DNA of 64,000 bases from Pseudomonas sp. AB6 (GCF_034314105.1 NZ_JAVIWJ010000001.1:2791501-2855500), one strand, 5' to 3'; numbered from the stretch's first letter, positions 54,695 to 63,036 are shown. The notes: a model not told the origin generated them from the letters alone. A program made the numbers and translations.

Positions 54695-55531
54695 ATGACA
54701 CCGCGTAACTGGATCGATTTGAAGCAGGACGCGGAGTCCGGAATCGAGACTATTCGCGCTCACTTCGAGGGCCACGCCTACGATCCCCATTGGCATGACA
54801 GTTATCTGGTCGGTGTTACCGAACAAGGCGTCCAGCAATTCAACTGCCGACGGCAACGGCATCTGAGTACGCCGGGGCGAGTTTTTTTGCTGGAGCCGGG
54901 GGAAGTTCACGACGGCGATGCCCCTGCACCGGAAGGTTTCACCTACCGAACCTTATACCTTGACCCGCAATGGCTCGACCGTGAACTGCGCTCGCTGTTC
55001 GATGACACGCCTGAACACACCCAGCTAAGCTTCGCCGCCACGTTAGCGGACGATCCGCGTCTGGCTCTTGCCACCGCCAATGCATTCCAAGCCTTACACG
55101 GCCAAGAAATACGCATCGTGCGCCAGGCGGGGCTCGATACCCTGCTCGCGAGTCTCACGCACCATTTGCGCTGGCGCACGCAATTGTCCCTCGATCCGCG
55201 CCTACCACTAGTAGCCCACAAAGCCCGGGATTACCTGCACAGCCATATGAACCAAGACGTCGGCCTCGACGACTTGGCTCGCGTGGCCGGAGTAGACCGC
55301 TTTCGCCTCACCCGCGCGTTTAAGGCAGCGTTCGGATTAGCGCCTCACGCCTACCTGATCCAGCTGCGTCTAGCCAAAGCTCGGCGCCTGTTGGCAGCCG
55401 GACAAGCACCGGCCGAGGTTGCCGCAGCCTTGGGATTTGCGGATCAAAGTCACCTTGGTCGCTGGTTTCAGCGGGTCTACCGCATGACTCCGGCCGACTA
55501 CCGTAAACGTTGCTCAAATCTTCCAGACTGA
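54695..55531 (+). CDS. AraC family transcriptional regulator
   Basis: A 278-residue AraC-type regulator. The N-terminal cupin sensor (about 15-110, with DPHWHDSYLVGVTEQGVQQFNCRR and FLLEPGEVHDGDAP) precedes the double helix-turn-helix domain (about 175-275, with QDVGLDDLARVAGVDRFRLTRAFKAAFGLAPHAYLIQLRLAKARRLL). I place the start at ATG 54695, nine bases after AGGAGAG; ATG 54686 and an upstream frame are possible. It probably controls the LysE exporter 53 bases downstream, since many AraC/LysE pairs are known. Confidence 0.9.
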   Translation: MTPRNWIDLKQDAESGIETIRAHFEGHAYDPHWHDSYLVGVTEQGVQQFNCRRQRHLSTPGRVFLLEPGEVHDGDAPAPEGFTYRTLYLDPQWLDRELRSLFDDTPEHTQLSFAATLADDPRLALATANAFQALHGQEIRIVRQAGLDTLLASLTHHLRWRTQLSLDPRLPLVAHKARDYLHSHMNQDVGLDDLARVAGVDRFRLTRAFKAAFGLAPHAYLIQLRLAKARRLLAAGQAPAEVAAALGFADQSHLGRWFQRVYRMTPADYRKRCSNLPD

Positions 55532-55584
55532 GGCTTTTAGGAAGGTAATGATTGCTCCACGATCAAACATTTCCGAGCCCCATC

Positions 55585-56202
55585 ATGAGCCCTTTTTTAC
55601 CCTTTATGCTGTTTGCCTTCGTTGCATCCATTACCCCCGGCCCTACCAATATTCTGGTGCTGACCAACAGTTCACGCTACGGCATGCTAGCGGTACTACC
55701 CATTGTATTTGGCGCCTGCACTGGCGCGGCAATGATCGTGATGATTGTGGGCATGGGGTTAGGTGATGTGTTGGTGCGTTACCACGGCGTGCAGACCGCC
55801 ATGTCTTGGATTGGCATCGCTTGGTTAACGTATTTGGCATGGCAGATTTTCAGCAGCTCAGCGGTCATCGTTGAGTCCCGGGACGCTGCCAACGCCAGCC
55901 AACCAAAAGGCCCAAGCCTGGGAATGTTCGGCGGCGCCAGCCTGCAGTTGGTCAACCCCAAGACTTGGATGATGGCACTGGCGGTGGTCAGCGTATTTGC
56001 CGGTACCGAGGCTGATCGGACGACGCGGGTGCTCTACCTGTCGTTGGCGTTTTTCCTGATTTCCATTCCCTGCATGAGCGCTTGGGCGTACTTGGGCGCC
56101 CGCGCCGCGAGGTTTTGCACATCCGCACGCGCTATGCAGCGCTTCAACCAGACCATGGCCCTGTTGTTGCTGGCCTCAACCTGGTTGACGCTGTGGGTGT
56201 GA
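55585..56202 (+). CDS. LysE family translocator
   Basis: A 205-residue LysE/RhtB exporter with the signature FVASITPGPTNILVLTNSSRYGM (about 9-31) and GGASLQLVNPKTWMMALAVVS in the middle, and six membrane helices. The start at ATG 55585 is preferred over 55552, whose extra residues (MLHDQTFPSP) do not fit. It lies just downstream of the AraC gene on the same strand and is likely its target. The exported amino acid is unknown. Confidence 0.9.
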   Translation: MSPFLPFMLFAFVASITPGPTNILVLTNSSRYGMLAVLPIVFGACTGAAMIVMIVGMGLGDVLVRYHGVQTAMSWIGIAWLTYLAWQIFSSSAVIVESRDAANASQPKGPSLGMFGGASLQLVNPKTWMMALAVVSVFAGTEADRTTRVLYLSLAFFLISIPCMSAWAYLGARAARFCTSARAMQRFNQTMALLLLASTWLTLWV

Positions 56203-56221
56203 GTGGCCGCAACTCGGCGCG

Positions 56222-57403
56222 TTAGACGGGGGATTGCGGAAGGCTAATCGTAAAGGTGGTGCCCACATCTGGTGAGGACACCACGCGAACATCCCCCTGA
56301 TGGGCGCGAGCGATCTCGCGAACAATGAACAGCCCGAGGCCCACGCTACGCATGTCGTCGCCACCTTTAACGCCGCGAATCATCGGTTCGAACAAATTGC
56401 CGAGCAATCGCGCTGGAATTGGCGTACCTCGATTGTGCACGGTAATCGTTACCCGTTCCGCTTCCGACGTAGAGGTGATCGCAACGGTCCCATCAGGGTC
56501 GCCATAGGTCATGGCGTTAGCCACCAAGTTGCCGATGGCTTGATACAGGCGATCACCATCAGCGACACACTGCCCTGAGCCGACATGCTGATGGCTCAAG
56601 GTGCGGCCGGAAAAGGTCATCGCTAATTCCTCCACGCAGTTGGCAACCACGGCATGCACATCGATGACCTGGGGTTTGACTACAATTCCCCGCCCAACCC
56701 GAGCTTGGGTAAAGTCCAGCAAGTCCTCGATCAGACGGTGCGCACGGTCTGCAGATTGGGTGACATGGCCCAAAATGCGAGTGCGCTTTTCATCTTCCTC
56801 ATTGCAGGCCAGCAAGCCGGCAGCCATCTTTATCGCGGTTAGCGGATTACGCAGATCGTGGCTGACGATGCCCACCATCTGTTCGGCAAACGTCGCACGA
56901 ATCTCAGCGTCCGCATGCGCCAGACGTAGACGATTTTGTGCCAAAGAAAGCGCCTGCTGCGCCTCAAGCTGTTGCAGTAGCCGCTCTTCGGCAAGCCTGC
57001 GTGCGGCGAGCAATTCACGCTCATATCGATTGCGGTCTTCGGCAACAAATATCGCTAGCTCATGAAAGAGCCCTTCGGGATGCTCTCGGCGCAATGCGTT
57101 GAGCATGGTGGGGATCGAGTGGCCGTTTTTATGGACCAAATCAAGTTTGACCTCGGCCACCGAACCCTGCATTTGCAACAGAGGCGCCCAATGGGTTTGG
57201 TGGAAAATCCGGCCGCCCATGCTCAGCAGCTCTTGAAAGCGCCGCCCGAGCACTTCGTCTCGATCGAAACCCACCCAACTGCAGAACGTTGAGTTCACCC
57301 GAACAATTACACCCGCCGTTGTCGTGAGCAGCAACCCGCATGCCGCGGTTTCCCACAACGAATCGCTGTCCGGCAGTGGCCCAAGCCCATCAGACATGGG
57401 CAC
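56222..57403 (-). CDS. PAS sensor histidine kinase
   Basis: A 393-residue cytosolic kinase without membrane helices. A PAS domain (about 15-130, with AACGLLLTTTAGVIVRVNSTFCSWVGFDRDEVLGR) is joined by a coiled coil (about 130-175) to HisKA (VGIVSHDLRNPLTAIKMAAGLL) and HATPase (NLVANAMTYGD, GLGLFIVREIARAHQGDV). No receiver is fused and no response regulator lies beside it. Its start overlaps the RsbQ-like hydrolase gene by 14 bases, so the two are translationally coupled. The hydrolase may supply the PAS ligand, as RsbQ does for RsbP in Bacillus (inference). Confidence 0.9.
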   Translation of the reverse strand: MPMSDGLGPLPDSDSLWETAACGLLLTTTAGVIVRVNSTFCSWVGFDRDEVLGRRFQELLSMGGRIFHQTHWAPLLQMQGSVAEVKLDLVHKNGHSIPTMLNALRREHPEGLFHELAIFVAEDRNRYERELLAARRLAEERLLQQLEAQQALSLAQNRLRLAHADAEIRATFAEQMVGIVSHDLRNPLTAIKMAAGLLACNEEDEKRTRILGHVTQSADRAHRLIEDLLDFTQARVGRGIVVKPQVIDVHAVVANCVEELAMTFSGRTLSHQHVGSGQCVADGDRLYQAIGNLVANAMTYGDPDGTVAITSTSEAERVTITVHNRGTPIPARLLGNLFEPMIRGVKGGDDMRSVGLGLFIVREIARAHQGDVRVVSSPDVGTTFTISLPQSPV

Positions 57404-58211
57404 GAGCTTCGAAAGGCATCAGGAATTCGTTCATAGCATCAATGCAAGCGCTGGGAGCACTTAAATGCGGGCAATGACCGACATTCTCGATCACCCGTAA
57501 AGTGCTATTGGGTAGAGTATGTTGCAGGTACTCACCGACTAAAAGCGGCGCAATAAAATCATCGCTACATTGAATAATCAGCGTCCGGGTGGTGAGTAGA
57601 GCAACGTCTTTACGGTTGTCCGAGGTAAAGGTCACACGGGCAAATTGTTTGGCAATTTCCGGATCGGTTCGGCAGAAGCTATTAGTTAGCTCCACGCCCA
57701 ACTCAGGTTGCTCGGGCGCGCCCATAATGGCTGGGGCCATGGTGCTAGACCAACCAAGGTAATTGCTTTCCAGGGTGTCGAGCAACGAGTCGATGTCCGA
57801 GCGAGTAAAACCACCGGTGTAATCGCCATCGTTGATATAGCAAGGCGACGGGCCGACCATCACATGCCCGACAAAGAGCCCCGGTGCCCGCAGGTCGGCC
57901 AGAACCCCAATCATCGCACTCACCGAATGCCCTATATAAATTACGGGGCCGACACCCAGTTCATCAATGATCTCCAGCAGGTCACTCGCATAGCCGTCCA
58001 ACGAGCTGTATTTATCTTGCCAATACGCCTCCAGTTGCGACGAGCCGCTGCCCACCAGATCGAACAGCACAACCTTGAATCTAGCTGCAAAAATCGGTGC
58101 CATAAAACGCCACATGTGCTGGTCACAGCCAAAACCGTGGGCAAAAACCAGTGTCACTGAGCCTTCCCCGGAGACCTGTACGTTATTGCGCTGTTGTACC
58201 GACATCCCCAC
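57390..58211 (-). CDS. RsbQ/KAI2-like alpha/beta hydrolase
   Basis: A 273-residue hydrolase of the RsbQ/KAI2/D14 type. Catalytic residues match that group: Ser96 in IGHSVSAMIG, Asp217 in QCSDDFIAP, His246 in VGHCPHLSAP. The N-terminus FAHGFGCDQHMWRFMAP with GSGSSQLEAYWQDKYSSLDGYA is the RsbQ signature. In Bacillus, RsbQ makes a small ligand for the PAS domain of the phosphatase RsbP. In plants the relatives sense karrikins and strigolactones. Here it precedes and overlaps a PAS kinase gene by 14 bases. No signal peptide is present. Confidence 0.9.
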   Translation of the reverse strand: MGMSVQQRNNVQVSGEGSVTLVFAHGFGCDQHMWRFMAPIFAARFKVVLFDLVGSGSSQLEAYWQDKYSSLDGYASDLLEIIDELGVGPVIYIGHSVSAMIGVLADLRAPGLFVGHVMVGPSPCYINDGDYTGGFTRSDIDSLLDTLESNYLGWSSTMAPAIMGAPEQPELGVELTNSFCRTDPEIAKQFARVTFTSDNRKDVALLTTRTLIIQCSDDFIAPLLVGEYLQHTLPNSTLRVIENVGHCPHLSAPSACIDAMNEFLMPFEARAHV

Positions 58212-58396
58212 CTCCAGAAAACCACTCTCACTCGACCCTGAAGCACAGAGGAAGTGCCCTTCAGGCGGTGACCAGTACTATTTTTATGAGACTCAAGCGT
58301 CATGAAGACGCTCACGTCATCGCACGCAAATGACACCTTAGACCATTTACAAGTATTCGTATGAGTGGATCTGACGAACGAGAAGGCAGTGCCCAG

Positions 58397-58834
58397 CTAC
58401 TCGCCGATGTCTTCGTTCCATAGCTGAGGTTTGCTGGCGATAAAATCGCGCATCAGCTCGACACAGCTGTGATTATCTATTACATCGACTTGCACACCTC
58501 GTGAACGCAGCAGTTCTTCTTCGCCCATGAACGTTTGATTTTCACCGACCACTACTTTTGGAATCCCGTACAGAAGGATAGCGCCACTGCACATCGCGCA
58601 GGGCGACAACGTGGTGTACAGCACTGACTCTCTGTAGGTTTGAGCCGATTGACGACCCGCGTTTTCTAATGCGTCCATTTCACCGTGCTTGATCGCGCTG
58701 CCCTCCTGCACGCGCCGATTGTGCCCCCGACCAATAATCTGCCCGTTGTGCACAATAACCGAACCGATAGGAATACCACCCTCGGCCAGCCCTAATTGAG
58801 CTTCTTCAAGCGCCGCTTGCATAAATAGATCCAT
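58397..58834 (-). CDS. Nucleoside/cytosine deaminase, yeast Fcy1-like
   Basis: A 145-residue zinc deaminase. The zinc site is H50-G-E52 (IKHGEMDALENAGR) and PCAMC (C79, C82). The HGE form, TTLSPCAMCSGAILLYGIPKVVVGEN and the terminal NEDIGE closely follow yeast cytosine deaminase Fcy1 as I recall it, more than bacterial CodA, which has an unrelated TIM-barrel fold. It may deaminate cytosine to uracil or act on related pyrimidines or guanine. Its ATG follows AGGAGAT. Confidence 0.85.
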   Translation of the reverse strand: MDLFMQAALEEAQLGLAEGGIPIGSVIVHNGQIIGRGHNRRVQEGSAIKHGEMDALENAGRQSAQTYRESVLYTTLSPCAMCSGAILLYGIPKVVVGENQTFMGEEELLRSRGVQVDVIDNHSCVELMRDFIASKPQLWNEDIGE

Positions 58835-58866
58835 GGAAATCTCCTGACGCTGGAACGATGGCGTGG

Positions 58867-59370
58867 CTATTGGGATAACTTGGTCTGTGCACTGAGCAGC
58901 ACTTGGGCGACGAAGGTTTTGAGCAACTCTGCCGATTTGGCTTTCATGCTCATCCCTACGTCTTTCTGTCTCGCCTGAAACTTGGTCGCCAATTCTTTAG
59001 GCACATCGTTCTGATTCAAGGTGCGCATCTCGCTGGGGCTAAACGATTCGCGATAGGCCGCCGCCAAGTTACGGTTCCACTGTTCCTGATAGATGGGCTG
59101 CAAACGTTGCAGCTCGTTTTGGACTAAGGTTTGCCCCTGAACCTTACCTACTTTCTGCAAAATACCAGCGAAAGTGGCAGTGCGTGAGGCAACTTGAAAG
59201 CCCAGCCAAGCGAGGCTATCGCCTAAATGGTGTTGCTGAACAAACACCAAGGCATTGTCATTGCTCTCGGTAGCCAACACGCTGCGCGGCGTATTCATGA
59301 GCAACACCGCCAACACCATGAGCATCAGATTAAAGACGCGCAGTACCGCGACTTTACGCGTCCCTGTCAT
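58867..59370 (-). CDS. Exported protein of unknown function
   Basis: A 167-residue protein with a signal peptide (RVFNLMLMVLAVLLMNTPRSVLA, cleaved near residue 34). The mature part is helical, Gln/Leu-rich, and resembles the DUF2059 plan (PIYQEQWNRNLAAAYRESFSPSEMRTLNQ), which is a weak match. It should be periplasmic. The start overlaps the GNAT gene stop by 4 bases (ATGA), so the two are co-translated; the deaminase follows after 32 bases. No function is assigned. Confidence 0.7.
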   Translation of the reverse strand: MTGTRKVAVLRVFNLMLMVLAVLLMNTPRSVLATESNDNALVFVQQHHLGDSLAWLGFQVASRTATFAGILQKVGKVQGQTLVQNELQRLQPIYQEQWNRNLAAAYRESFSPSEMRTLNQNDVPKELATKFQARQKDVGMSMKAKSAELLKTFVAQVLLSAQTKLSQ

Positions 59371-59924
59371 TTCCCCTCCTCAGCCTTGGCAATAAGTGCA
59401 ACCCAGCGTTGCCGAGTCATGCGGTAAATCTTTACGCCACGTCGATGATACTGACTGTGGATAAATATGTTGAAACCTAGCTTCTCGATGACATTCACCG
59501 AGGCGATATTTTCAGGTTCGACAATTGCGATCAATGAATCGACGCCTAACGTACCGAACGCATAATCTCGGGAGGCCATGGCAGCCTCGGTCGCCAATCC
59601 TTTACCCCAGAACTCGCGGCTCAAGCGATAGCCGATCTCTACTTCTTCGGCGCCCTCGACCGGCTCAGCGTTCAGACCGCAGAATCCGATAAAGGTCGTG
59701 GTCGCCCTATCAATAACTGCCCATGGGCCAAAATTATTGGCTTGGTAGGAAAAAACGCAACCCGCGACGAACTCTCGCGTTTCCTTTTCACTCATTACAC
59801 CGCCAACTGAATGTCGCATGACCTGCGCGTCGCCCAAAATTGAGGCAAGCACCGGCACATCCTCGATTTTCAGTTCGCGAATCAGCAGCCTTTCTGTAAG
59901 GAGTTCAAACCCTGTCCTGCCCAT
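59367..59924 (-). CDS. GNAT family N-acetyltransferase (RimJ-like)
   Basis: A 185-residue acetyltransferase of the RimJ/RimL subgroup: an ERLLIRELKIEDVP start, a QxxGxG/A-equivalent acetyl-CoA segment in SREFWGKGLATEAAMASRDYAFG, and VEPENIASVNVIEKLGFN near the C-terminus. The substrate may be a protein N-terminus or a small amine. It leads a three-gene minus-strand run (GNAT, exported protein, deaminase). Confidence 0.9.
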   Translation of the reverse strand: MGRTGFELLTERLLIRELKIEDVPVLASILGDAQVMRHSVGGVMSEKETREFVAGCVFSYQANNFGPWAVIDRATTTFIGFCGLNAEPVEGAEEVEIGYRLSREFWGKGLATEAAMASRDYAFGTLGVDSLIAIVEPENIASVNVIEKLGFNIFIHSQYHRRGVKIYRMTRQRWVALIAKAEEGK

Positions 59925-60030
59925 CTACGCCTCGCTCTAAAAGCATGGGAAGGATTTACGCACAACATGTGCACACAAGCGAGTTTCAGGAAGCATGCGC
60001 TGCGGTCATCGATAGTGTTAAAAATAAATC

Positions 60031-60060
60031 TGTAGGAGCGCGGAGCCGTCCCAATCTACA
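60031..60060. repeat. REP-like unit
   Basis: TGTAGGAGCGCGGAGCCGTC followed by CCAATCTACA is a REP-type sequence (TGTAGGAGC head, inverted CTACA end). It lies between the convergent-to-tandem GNAT and substrate-binding genes. Confidence 0.55.
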
Positions 60061-60074
60061 CGGTCGTAAACGGT

Positions 60075-61088
60075 TTACAGACTACCTCTAACCTTTTGCG
60101 CAACATCGGCCGGGACCCATGCAGTCCAGACTTCCGGGTGATCGCGCAGGAACGACTGGGCAACCGCATGCGGTTCCAAGCGTTTTTCGCTCATTTGGCC
60201 CAAGGTTTTGTTGAGCAGATCGATCGGCAAATCGACCTTCTGGAAAAACGCGACAAGGTCTGGGTATTTGGCGTGGAACGGCGCGGAGACACCAATGGCT
60301 AAATGCGCGTCCAAGGAGCGCGAGCCTTTGGGATTAGGGTTATTGGCATCGGACAAGGTTTTCCAGGCATCAGCATCAAACGGCGGCTCTTCAAGCTTCA
60401 CCAGTTTGAAGCGACCAAGCAACGGCGTCGGCGACCAGTAATAGAACAGTACCGGTTTTGCGCGACGGATTGATGAGGTAACTTCGGCGTCCAATGCTGC
60501 ACCGGAACCGGTGCGGAAGTTGACGTAGCTGTCGTTCAGGCCATAAGCCTTGAGCTTTTGAGTGTTGACAATTTCAGAGGTCCAGCCCGTAGGGCTGTTG
60601 AGGAAACGGCCTTGGGTTGGTGATTCAGGGTCACGAAAAACGTCTTTGTATTTCGGCAGGTCGGCCACTGATTTCAGGTCAGGCGCGACCGCTTTAATGC
60701 CGCGCTCGGCATCTCCCTTAATAACGTACTCCGGCACCCACCAGCCTTCCGTTGCACCTTTGACGGTATCACCAAGACCAAATACCTTGCCTTCAGCTTC
60801 CGCCTTGATCCATGCAGGGCTGCGCCCTGCCCATTCTTCACCAATGACCTGAACATCGTCCTTGGCCAACGCCGTTTCGAGACTGACGGTACTGCCCGGC
60901 AGGGTGTCGGTGGGGTAGCCGTAACCCTTTTCGACAATGGAGCGCAGGATTTCTGTGATCAAGCTACCGCTTTCCCATGTGATATCACCAAAATGAATAG
61001 GGGTCGTTTTTTCAACTGCATGCGCCGGCTGCGAGAGAATTCCCAACGCCAATACGGTGCTGCCCAGTAGATGTTTTATTGAAGTCAT
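60075..61088 (-). CDS. Orphan ProX/OpuAC-type substrate-binding protein
   Basis: A 337-residue periplasmic protein with signal peptide MTSIKHLLGSTVLALGILS cleaved near AHA. The mature part fits glycine betaine/choline/carnitine binders (OpuAC family): PIHFGDITWESGSLITEILRSIV, TGWTSEIVNTQKLKAYGL and VLFYYWSPTPLLGRFKLVKLEEPPFD. No ABC permease or ATPase is adjacent, so it should share a transporter elsewhere, as CaiX and BetX do in P. aeruginosa. ATG 61088 follows AAGAGACG. The longer frame to 61172 lacks a signal-like start. Confidence 0.9.
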   Translation of the reverse strand: MTSIKHLLGSTVLALGILSQPAHAVEKTTPIHFGDITWESGSLITEILRSIVEKGYGYPTDTLPGSTVSLETALAKDDVQVIGEEWAGRSPAWIKAEAEGKVFGLGDTVKGATEGWWVPEYVIKGDAERGIKAVAPDLKSVADLPKYKDVFRDPESPTQGRFLNSPTGWTSEIVNTQKLKAYGLNDSYVNFRTGSGAALDAEVTSSIRRAKPVLFYYWSPTPLLGRFKLVKLEEPPFDADAWKTLSDANNPNPKGSRSLDAHLAIGVSAPFHAKYPDLVAFFQKVDLPIDLLNKTLGQMSEKRLEPHAVAQSFLRDHPEVWTAWVPADVAQKVRGSL

Positions 61089-61437
61089 GGTCGTCTCTTG
61101 GTCATTGGGAGGCAGCGGGTAAATGCTTTGTTCATGCAGTGCTGACAGAACGCTGGCAAATACCCCACTCAACTGTTATCTGCGGATACGTCACGCTATT
61201 GATCTGTGACAACAAAAAAGTCGCTTTGACCTTGCTCGTCAGCGGTCAAGCAATACATCGACCCATTGCAGGGTTTTAGTCATTAGTGTGGGATTTTCAA
61301 GGGAAAGACTGCGCGGTTCAATGCAGAGTATTACCTTGAAATAATTGTTCCTCACATCCAGTCGACGTCAATTACGTAAGCGCTTACGTATTAATAATCC
61401 TGCTCAACTATTTTTTTAATTCTTAACATCATTAAAA
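61089..61437. other. Intergenic region with an 18-bp palindrome
   Basis: 349 bases without a gene. It holds TTGACC-N12-GGTCAA (61226-61249), about 140 bases upstream of the binding-protein gene, and the perfect palindrome described separately at 61373-61390. The AT-rich part around 61385-61437 contains no clear terminator. Confidence 0.5.
61373..61390. promoter_or_regulatory. Perfect 18-bp palindrome with LacI-family operator form
   Basis: TACGTAAGCGCTTACGTA is a perfect palindrome whose centre GTAAGCGCTTAC has the AANCGNTT form of LacI/GalR-family operators. It lies 285 bases upstream of the ProX-like gene start and 48 bases from the end of the PhnD-like gene. No LacI-family gene is in the window, so the link is inference. 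Confidence 0.55.
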
Positions 61438-62229
61438 TCATTCTGAAATCAGACGCCGCAATCCCCATCTCTCGGCTTCGCGCCGGTAATCGAGCAGCAC
61501 TTGATAATCAGCTTCCGTAGCCGGTAAAACTTCATGAATTGCTAATATGGCGGCGACCTCGGGTAGGTCTTGAAGTGCCAAATTCATCGCATTACGGATG
61601 CGCTCAGCCGCAACGGCATCGAGCGAAATAGCACAGATGTAAGGCAAGGTCGGACTGGTCGCGGTTTGGGCAAGTATCCGCAGACCATTAAGTTCGCAGC
61701 TGGCATCTCGGGCCAAATAGTCATAGGTCACGCCGTCTATGGCAGCCAGGTCTCCCCGTCCATCGCGCAGCCAACGCATGCTCTCCCGGTGACCGCCCGT
61801 CAGTGAAACCATCGAAAAGAAGCGCCCATCACGTTGAAGCGGCGCCAGGCGATGGCGCAGCAGGTTCATCCCGGAATTGGAATCTTGGTTATTGATTAGC
61901 CCATGACTGCCGCGAAACTGTTCGAGGTCGGCACGCGGATCATCGTCACGCACTAGCAAGAGGCTGCAATGGTTGCCGTCGGCACTGTGCGCAAGTCTGT
62001 AATCCGGGCGCCCAATCAACCGCACCTTGCCCCGTAACGAGGTCATCAGCGGATAGCCACAGGTCTGACTCAGGAGCAAATTGGGCGCCAACCACAATGC
62101 AATCTCGTGTTCAGCATCGTCTCCAATGACGTCGAGCCGTTGTAGGATTCTCGACAACCAAGCTTCACTGGCCTCTCGCAGCCGGTCCGGCGCGGTATAC
62201 ATTAACAGTGCTGCAAAGCCATGGGTCAT
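61438..62229 (-). CDS. PhnD-like protein without signal peptide
   Basis: A 263-residue protein of the phosphate/phosphonate (PhnD) substrate-binding fold: LWLAPNLLLSQTCGYPLMTSLRGKVRLIGRPDY, LEQFRGSHGLINNQDSNSGMNLLRHRL and GDLAAIDGVTYDYLAR. It lacks a signal peptide or lipobox, so if the start is right it is cytosolic, unlike transport-linked PhnD. A longer frame is not available. No ABC genes are nearby. It may be a cytosolic ligand binder or enzyme-like relative. The start ATG 62229 has a moderate ribosome site. Confidence 0.75.
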   Translation of the reverse strand: MTHGFAALLMYTAPDRLREASEAWLSRILQRLDVIGDDAEHEIALWLAPNLLLSQTCGYPLMTSLRGKVRLIGRPDYRLAHSADGNHCSLLLVRDDDPRADLEQFRGSHGLINNQDSNSGMNLLRHRLAPLQRDGRFFSMVSLTGGHRESMRWLRDGRGDLAAIDGVTYDYLARDASCELNGLRILAQTATSPTLPYICAISLDAVAAERIRNAMNLALQDLPEVAAILAIHEVLPATEADYQVLLDYRREAERWGLRRLISE

Positions 62230-62309
62230 GCTCAGGCCCCTAGTGGGTGCAATGGCGCCGCGAAATAATGTAAACCCATGAGTGATGGACTGAGAGCGGT
62301 AAAAAAGAA

Positions 62310-62330
62310 GCGGAGCCTGGGAGGCTCCGC
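62310..62330 (-). terminator. Rho-independent terminator of the 32-residue gene
   Basis: On the minus strand GCGGAGCCT-CCC-AGGCTCCGC is followed by TTCTTTTTT. It lies 30 bases after the stop of the small Lys-rich gene. Confidence 0.88.
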
Positions 62331-62360
62331 ACTGCTAAATCAAAGGCTGAACAACTGATC

Positions 62361-62459
62361 TCAGCTATCTTTCTTCGCCTTCTTGTCAGCGCGTTTTTCT
62401 ACGAGGGTTTTCGCCGGTTTTTTCTTGTCAGCTTTCTTTGAATCCATACCTTTGGCCAT
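62361..62459 (-). CDS. 32-residue Lys-rich small protein
   Basis: A 33-codon frame starting ATG 62459 gives a strongly basic peptide (MAKGMDSKKADKKKPAKTL...), with the ADKK motif twice and 13 Lys of 32 residues. The frame has its own terminator hairpin 30 bases after the stop. On the minus strand the ATG is preceded by AGTACACATC, a weak ribosome site. I recall similar Lys-rich short proteins annotated in pseudomonads. It may bind nucleic acid, which is a guess. Confidence 0.6.
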   Translation of the reverse strand: MAKGMDSKKADKKKPAKTLVEKRADKKAKKDS

Positions 62460-62616
62460 GATGTGTACTCCGATGTGGGGAATCTGGGCTCAGTTATACA
62501 CCTAATCTGACATCGCACCGACCCCCAATGCAGCGGGTTATGATGCAGCGCACACCAAACGGTCATTGCGGCTGAACCCACCTTTTTGATCTGCCACCCC
62601 TGCGCTATTGAGTATT

Positions 62617-63036
62617 ATGCCTACTACCCTTTTCTGCGTGCTGCCCGAACCGGCCAGACCGTTACTGAACAAATTCTATCGAGACCACAAATCGCCAATG
62701 CGATCGCCCACGCAGGCACAGTTGTGGGTGGCGAAAAAACCCGAGATTGTTGGGGCGCTGTGCCTAACCGCCGTCGCAACCGGGCATTGGCTTACCGGAT
62801 TGTTCGTAGCGCCGTCGCTGCGCGGGCAAAATATTGCAAGTGACTTAATTCAAGAGGCAGTGGCGCACGCGGTGGGACCGGTCTGGTTGTTTTGCAATCC
62901 TGGCCTCCTCAACCTCTATCAACGTGGCGGATTTCAACTCAACCCCTCACTGCCTGGGGCTTTGGCGGACCGTTTCGAGCGCTACTGCAGAACCAAATCT
63001 CTTATCGCCATGGGCAGGTCCAGCGGCCCGTTTTAG
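62617..63036 (+). CDS. GNAT family N-acetyltransferase
   Basis: A 139-residue acetyltransferase starting MPTTLFCVLPEPARPLLNKFYRDH. The acetyl-CoA motif is LFVAPSLRGQNIASDLIQEAV (V/IxxxxRGxGIA type, with RGQNIA), followed by FCNPGLLNLYQRGGFQL. Substrate unknown. An in-frame TTG at 62608 adds three residues. No clear ribosome site separates the two options. The gene is monocistronic. Confidence 0.85.
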   Translation: MPTTLFCVLPEPARPLLNKFYRDHKSPMRSPTQAQLWVAKKPEIVGALCLTAVATGHWLTGLFVAPSLRGQNIASDLIQEAVAHAVGPVWLFCNPGLLNLYQRGGFQLNPSLPGALADRFERYCRTKSLIAMGRSSGPF

